Shown: one piece after another, positions 18,274 to 22,815 of the stretch | Layout of the letters: each line of letters begins with the position of its first letter | How positions within the stretch are numbered: position 1 is the stretch's first letter | From: Fonticula-like sp. SCN 57-25 | Lineage: Eukaryota > Nucleariida > Rotosphaerida | NCBI GenBank assembly: GCA_001724245.1 | Contig: MEDX01000179.1 | Location: forward strand, 1-22,815 | Length of the DNA stretch: 22,815 nt | Direction of reading: 5' to 3' | The notes under the pieces: model-generated | Database searches by the model: none | What the model was told of the DNA's origin: nothing | What the model saw: only the letters and a program-made list of their open reading frames with translations | Translations under genes and position numbers: made by a program

Positions 18274-19776
18274 TTACCTCATGTAGTTCACCAGCGACAG
18301 CTGGCTGAGCAGCGCCGTGGTCTGATAGCTCGCTTCAAGGCGCGTCTTCAGCGCCAGGATTTCCATGGCGATCGTCTCGGTCGGCGCCGCCTCGATCTGC
18401 TCTAGCATGTTTCCGAGCTGGGCGGAGTGCGCGGTATGCCGCTCGGCGATCGCCCCGGTGGTGCTCTGCGCGAGGCCGAGCTCGACGGTGATGGCAGCCA
18501 GCGAGCCGGGCTGGTTGTCCTTGGTGTCGGCCAGCCGGGCGGCGTTGCGCGACATCATCGAGGAGTACCGCTTCTCCGAAGTCGGATCGGCATCAGGGAA
18601 ATCCTGCACGGCGACAGCAGCGAGGGTCTGGATCAGGTTGATGAACCCGGCCTCGTTGGCCTGCACGCCGTAACCGACGGTGGTCCCCTCGCCCACCCGC
18701 GCCGTCACTGTGCTGCGCGGGTCGGCGCTGTCCTCTCCGGTGTACCACAGCATGGTGTTGGCCGAGGTCCCGGCGACGAGCCCGGTGGCCGTGTCGAAGG
18801 GCGGGCCATCGACCCGCATCACCTGCTGGCCCTGACCGTTGAAGAAGTTCTCCGCCGCGGCATAGGCGGACGCCGAAACCAGCGTGGTCTCGGCGAGCTG
18901 CTTGACCGAACCGGTCAACGCCGTCTCGAAGCTGGCGGCGGTCGCATCGGCATCGGCGCCGATCTGGAACTCGCCGTCTCCCGGCGTGCCCGTGGTGGCG
19001 ACGAGGACGATCTGCTCCTCGGTACCGTCAGGCATGGTGAAGCTGACCTGCACCTTGTCGCCGGCATTGGGCAGCGGGGTGCCGAACTTGACGGTCAGCG
19101 CCGGCGGCGGACCGCCGCCGGGCGCGGTGACAGCAATATTGGCCGAAGTGGTGGTGACGCCCGAGAGCTTCATGCCGAACACGGTCGTCTCTTCGGCCAG
19201 CGTCACCGTGTCGGTGACGCGGCTGATGTCCAGCCGACCCAGGTGGTCGGCGCCCAGGTCGGCGAGCTTGCGTTCGCCCGCCACCTGCTTGAAGCCGGCA
19301 CGGGCGCCGACGCCGTTCATCACGTCGGACGGCGTCGCCACCGGCTGGTTGTCGGTGCGGTTACCGCCGAACATGTAGCGGCCGGCGACATCGGTATTGA
19401 GCAGCGTCAGCACCTCGTCGAAGCGCGACTGGGCCAGCGTCGGGGTAGTCTGGAAGTTGATACCGGAGGTACCGCCACCGCCCGAGATCGCAGCGGCACG
19501 GGCATCGGACTCGATGGTATCGAGCCGGCTCATCACCGTATCGAGCACCTCGAGGCGCAGGTTCACCGTGGAAATCGACTGCTGGTAGCCCTCCATCCGA
19601 GCCATGCGCTGGCGCAGCGCCAGGTCGAAATAGCGATCCGACCCCATCTCGGCGAGGGTCGAGGCCTTCTCGCCACTGGCCAGCTGCGTCTGCAGCTGAT
19701 CGTAACGGGCCTTCATGGCGGTGATGTTCTTGATGCCGTTGGCGAGCGGGAACATCGTCTTGCCGACAGAGGTCAT
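18274..19776 (-). CDS. flgL: Flagellar hook-associated protein FlgL (HAP3)
   Basis: This is a 500-residue protein; ATG 19776 has TAAGGAG upstream, overlapping the flgK stop. The N-terminus has the flagellin-like D0/D1 helices (MFPLANGIKNITAMKARYDQ, LQTQLASGEKASTLAEMGSD, STVNLRLEVLDTVMSRLDTI) and the C-terminus the matching helices (ETIAMEILALKTRLEASYQT, TALLSQLSLVNYMR). The middle (about 150-370) is a variable strand-rich domain that makes it longer than the 317-residue E. coli protein. FlgL joins hook-associated FlgK to the flagellin filament. It is exported by the flagellar type III system. Confidence 0.9.
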   Translation of the reverse strand: MTSVGKTMFPLANGIKNITAMKARYDQLQTQLASGEKASTLAEMGSDRYFDLALRQRMARMEGYQQSISTVNLRLEVLDTVMSRLDTIESDARAAAISGGGGTSGINFQTTPTLAQSRFDEVLTLLNTDVAGRYMFGGNRTDNQPVATPSDVMNGVGARAGFKQVAGERKLADLGADHLGRLDISRVTDTVTLAEETTVFGMKLSGVTTTSANIAVTAPGGGPPPALTVKFGTPLPNAGDKVQVSFTMPDGTEEQIVLVATTGTPGDGEFQIGADADATAASFETALTGSVKQLAETTLVSASAYAAAENFFNGQGQQVMRVDGPPFDTATGLVAGTSANTMLWYTGEDSADPRSTVTARVGEGTTVGYGVQANEAGFINLIQTLAAVAVQDFPDADPTSEKRYSSMMSRNAARLADTKDNQPGSLAAITVELGLAQSTTGAIAERHTAHSAQLGNMLEQIEAAPTETIAMEILALKTRLEASYQTTALLSQLSLVNYMR

Positions 19777-19788
19777 GGTGTTCGCTCC

Positions 19789-21622
19789 TTACAACTGCAT
19801 CAGGGAGTCCATCAGTTCCTGCACCACGCTCATCACCCGCGCGTTGGCGGCGAAGGCGTTCTGCAGTTCCATCAGGCGCGCCATTTCTTCGTCGACATCG
19901 ACGCCATACTCGTTGTCGAGCCGCTGCGTCAGGGCATCGAGCGTCTGCTGCTGCGTCTCGTTGTTGGAGATCGCCGCCTCGGCAACGTTGCCCTGGTAGT
20001 TGAGGGTCTGCGAGATCAGATCGGCGACCGTGCCGCCCAGCCGCGAGCTGGCATTGGTGAGACCCGCCCCCTGCCCGCCCGAAAAGCGCATGTCGTCGAG
20101 ATTGGAGATCAGCTGGTTGAGCCGATCCTGGTCGCCCAGCGGCGTGGTGCCGGTGTACTGCACCAGGAGCTTGTTGTCGGCGACGATCGAGGCGTTGACG
20201 CTGATGCGGCTGGCGAAGCCCAGCTTCTGGCCTGTTGGTGAAATCGGCATTGTTGGTGTCGACGAACAGCGAGAAGCCGAGCGTGCCGTTCTGCAGTCCG
20301 GATGAGGTGGTGCGGGTCGAAAGCGACAGCATGTCGGTCGTCCCGGCGACACCGTCGTCCATGATCCTGAGCGTATTGCCCGAAGGGTTCGAGACGGTGA
20401 GACCGCCCCCCAGCCGGTTCTGCAGCTGCGAGGCGACACCCGCGGTGCCGCCGGAAAAATCGAGCCCGATCACCCGGGCGCCGTTGGCATCGATATAGTC
20501 GAGCGGCAGCTTGGTGGTGTCGTCGACCCGCAGCACGCGAACGGTCTTCTCCGCCCCGCCCTGGGTGTATTTGAAGGTGAACTCGTTGCCGTTCCTGACG
20601 GTCGAGAGGTCGACCTCGTAGCCATTGGACGGGCCCGAGGTGACCTGCGTGCCCTGGGTCACGTTGGTCGACATCGCCTGGGCGACCGAGGCAGCGATCT
20701 CGTCGAGCTGATCCTGGGCCTGCACCAGTTGCTGATCGCGCAACTGGATGAGGCCCGCAAGCTCGCCCGACTGCAGCACGTTCTGCTTGACGAGGTCGAT
20801 TTCCAACCCGGCCGGAGTCATGATGGTGAGCTTGCCGACGCCGCTCACTGCGTCGTTCGGGCTGAAGCGCGAGGCCGCCGACAGCGCTCCGGCGCTTTCG
20901 TAGTTGAACACCGAGGCTTTGACATCGAGGATACCGACGCCGGAACGGGTCATCAGCGACACCGTGCCGTCGCTGCGATAGCTGACGCGCAGATCCATCT
21001 GCTGCGACAGATCCTCGACCAGCCGGTCGCGCTGGTCCATCAGGGTAGCGCGGGAGGTGTCGTCGATGCCCTGGTCGGCGAGCCTGAGGTTCACCTTCTC
21101 CAGCGACTGCAACTGGTTGTTGATGGTGTCGACGCCATTGGAAAGCTTGGCCTCGATCTCCTGCCGCAACGACTGGATATCGGAGCTCAGCCGGTTGAGC
21201 GTCGAGGCCACGGTCTGCGCCTTCTGCACCAGGTCGGCGCGGTTGGCATAGCTGTCGGGGCTGGTGGCGGCGGCCGCGAGTGAACTCTCGAAGGCATTGT
21301 AGGCGCTGTCGATCGAGCCGACCGTGCCGGGCTTGCCGAACAGGGTCTGCACCCGGTCGAGGAAGCTCGCCTGCACGCTGGTGAAGCCGGATTCGGCGGT
21401 GGTCCGCGTGTAGTGCGCCTGCAGCGACTGGTTGAAGGTGCGGCTGAGCTGGCCCTCGCGGGCGTAGGTCGAGTTGACGCCCAACGAGTCGATGACGCTG
21501 ACCGAACGCCGATGATAGCCGGGAGTACCGGCATTGGCGACGTTGTTGGACAGCGTATCGAGCGCGTTCTGGCCGACACGCATGCCCGAAAGCGCATTGC
21601 TGAGGGTAACCGAGAGCCCCAT
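19789..21622 (-). pseudogene. flgK: Flagellar hook-associated protein FlgK (HAP1), interrupted by a frameshift
   Basis: The reading frame from ATG 21622 gives a good FlgK N-terminus (MGLSVTLSNALSGMRVGQNA, LDTLSNNVANAGTPGYHRRS) and a long body up to DTNNADFTN near 20234. From there the same frame turns into Arg/Gln-rich nonsense. The natural sequence resumes in another frame with TGQKLGFASRISVN and runs to the proper FlgK C-terminus (ARLMELQNAFAANARVMSVV, QELMDSLMQL) at TAA 19789. Together about 611 residues would be expected, normal for alphaproteobacterial FlgK. FlgK is the first hook-filament junction protein, needed for filament assembly, so a true frameshift should abolish flagella; a sequencing or assembly error is equally possible. 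The switch lies at about 20231-20240. Confidence 0.9.
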
Positions 21623-21646
21623 ACCACCCTGCTCCAGTTGAGAAAG

Positions 21647-21675
21647 CTCCGGCGCGGGGGCTGCCCGCGCCGGAG
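21647..21675 (-). terminator. Stable 12-bp hairpin between flgE and flgK
   Basis: CTCCGGCGCGGG (21647-21658) pairs perfectly with CCCGCGCCGGAG (21664-21675) around a 5-base loop. On the minus strand it is followed by CTTTCTC, a weak T-rich tail. It is a likely terminator or attenuator that lowers flgK/flgL expression relative to flgE. Confidence 0.65.
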
Positions 21676-21690
21676 AGGTTCAGCTCCGCG

Positions 21691-22815
21691 TCAGCGGATC
21701 ATGTTCAGCGATTCCTGCAGCATCTGGTCGGCCGCCGAAACGATGCGGGTGCCGGCGGCATAGGCCTGCTGGGTGACGATCAGCTTGGTGAACTCCTCGG
21801 AGATGTCGGTATTCGAGGCCTCGACGGCCGAACCGATCACCCCGTCGGTGTCGAGCAGCGGCTCGCCCGATTCCGAAGTCGCCGCGAACACCCCGCCATC
21901 CATGCGCTTAAGCGCATTGACCGCGTTGAAGTTGGCGGTGACCACCTGGGCCACTTCGAGCTGCTGGCCGTTGGTGTAGGAGACGACGACACGACCGTTG
22001 TCGTTGACCGCCACCGACACGAACTCGCCGGCGGCGTAGCCGTTCTGGTTGAGGGTCGTCACTTCGGCGTTGCCGTTCGGATCGGCGAACTGGGTCAGGC
22101 CCGAGGCGCCGTGCTGCAGGCGGATGTCGCCGATGGTGACGCCGTTGACGGTGAGACCGGGCAGCTCGGTGGTCTCGACCGGCGGGTTGGGCGAGCCGTC
22201 GGGCCCGAAGGTGTAATCGTCACCCACCCGGGTCCAGGCCGTACCGGTGCCGGTCGCCTGGGAATTGGTGAGGATGAACAGGTTCCATTTCTCGGCGCCG
22301 CCATTGGCGGTCGAGTTCACCTTGGCCCAGCGCATCTGTACGTTGGCCGGGGCGCCGTTGCCGGCATAGACCGTCACCGCGCCGCCCGAGATCGACTGCG
22401 AGATGAAGGTGTCGGCCTTGTCGGCGCTGATGGTGTTGACGCGCTGCTGCAAGGCGAGCGACGACGAAACGGTCGGGTTGTAAGTGCCGTCGGCGAGGCC
22501 GAGGCCAAGCGACGACGTGCCGGTGGTGTTGTCGGCGATCTGCACCACGTCGGTGGCGTCGGCGCCGGTCACGGTGATCGCGCCGCTCGAGTTGAGCGCG
22601 ATGGTGGGCCGATCGCCGGCCGGCAATGCGCCGTTGATCGCCGTCTGGATGGCCGTCAGCAGGCCACCGACGGTGCCGGCGGCAGTCACGTCGATGTCGG
22701 TACCGCTATTGGGACCGCCCTCGTTGAAGTTGAGCGTGACCGGCGTGCCGTTCACCGTGATGGTCAGGCTGTTGCCGGCGACGGCGAGCGTATTGGCGGC
22801 GGCGCCGCTGGTCGT
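21691..22815 (-). CDS. flgE: Flagellar hook protein FlgE, C-terminal part (runs off the window)
   Basis: The frame is open from the right edge to TGA at 21691, 374 residues. The C-terminus carries the conserved axial-protein helix (ASNTDISEEFTKLIVTQQAY, AAGTRIVSAADQMLQESLNM, IR), and before it VSVAVNDNGRVVVSYTNGQQ and LEVAQVVTANFNAVNALKRM, the standard D1 region of FlgE. The upstream variable domain is Thr/Gly/Asn-rich (SGAITVTGADATDVVQIADN). FlgE polymerises into the hook that links basal body and filament. The N-terminus lies beyond the window. Identity as FlgE rather than FlgF/FlgG rests on the size and the neighbouring flgK-flgL. Confidence 0.9.
   Translation of the reverse strand, partial: TTSGAAANTLAVAGNSLTITVNGTPVTLNFNEGGPNSGTDIDVTAAGTVGGLLTAIQTAINGALPAGDRPTIALNSSGAITVTGADATDVVQIADNTTGTSSLGLGLADGTYNPTVSSSLALQQRVNTISADKADTFISQSISGGAVTVYAGNGAPANVQMRWAKVNSTANGGAEKWNLFILTNSQATGTGTAWTRVGDDYTFGPDGSPNPPVETTELPGLTVNGVTIGDIRLQHGASGLTQFADPNGNAEVTTLNQNGYAAGEFVSVAVNDNGRVVVSYTNGQQLEVAQVVTANFNAVNALKRMDGGVFAATSESGEPLLDTDGVIGSAVEASNTDISEEFTKLIVTQQAYAAGTRIVSAADQMLQESLNMIR

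Noticed and set aside
17350-18405. Open frame of 351 codons on the plus strand
   Set aside because: Antisense to the quinone oxidoreductase; composition is that of a shadow frame.
18427-20241. Long open frame of about 604 codons on the plus strand
   Set aside because: It is antisense to flgL/flgK, rich in Arg/Gly/His, and has no natural protein pattern; a shadow of GC-rich coding DNA.

Overview
The window reads as a junction between an integrated phage-derived element (about 1-17178) and alphaproteobacterial chromosome (about 17179-22815). Three observations point to a high-GC alphaproteobacterium, probably of the Hyphomicrobiales (Devosia- or Rhizobium-like). The minus-strand order flgE-flgK-flgL is typical of that group, the tmRNA gene has the permuted two-piece layout of the class, and many element proteins look like those of rhizobial prophages. 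Genus cannot be settled from the sequence alone.

Element, left to right. The 3' end of a tyrosine integrase (3-191) opens the window. An early block follows: an AlpA-like regulator, a small conserved protein, and a helix-turn-helix replication protein whose own coding sequence carries three dyad sites and a 46-bp inverted repeat, laid out like an internal phage replication origin. A minus-strand orphan and a plus-strand DNA-binding protein flank a control region holding a GTTC-N7-GTTC (LexA-like) site. A 25-bp sequence stands in front of both the AlpA-like gene and this second regulator. A mosaic HK97-like morphogenesis block comes next (prohead protease, P27-type small terminase, head-closure protein, tail-assembly chaperone, HK97-gp10-like protein, short tape measure, S74 tail fibre). 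Large terminase, portal, major capsid and major tail protein were not found, so the element looks defective or satellite-like.

Inside the morphogenesis block, between the head-closure gene and the tail chaperone, lies the most unusual segment (about 6490-8378). A permuted two-piece tmRNA gene on the minus strand is back to back with a plus-strand toxin-antitoxin-SecB-like-chaperone (TAC) operon, and each transcription unit ends in its own hairpin terminator. A ribosome-rescue RNA paired with a probable mRNA-cleaving, chaperone-controlled toxin in one compact cargo cassette is the best candidate here for an undescribed system.

Right of the tail fibre are small conserved prophage genes, a minus-strand regulator operon with a small membrane protein, an AT-rich operator-like region, and several tiny ORFs. 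The element ends at the 3' end of tRNA-Ser(UGA), a plausible attachment site. The chromosome continues with a zeta-crystallin-type quinone oxidoreductase, flgL, a frameshifted flgK and the 3' part of flgE, all on the minus strand and closely packed.
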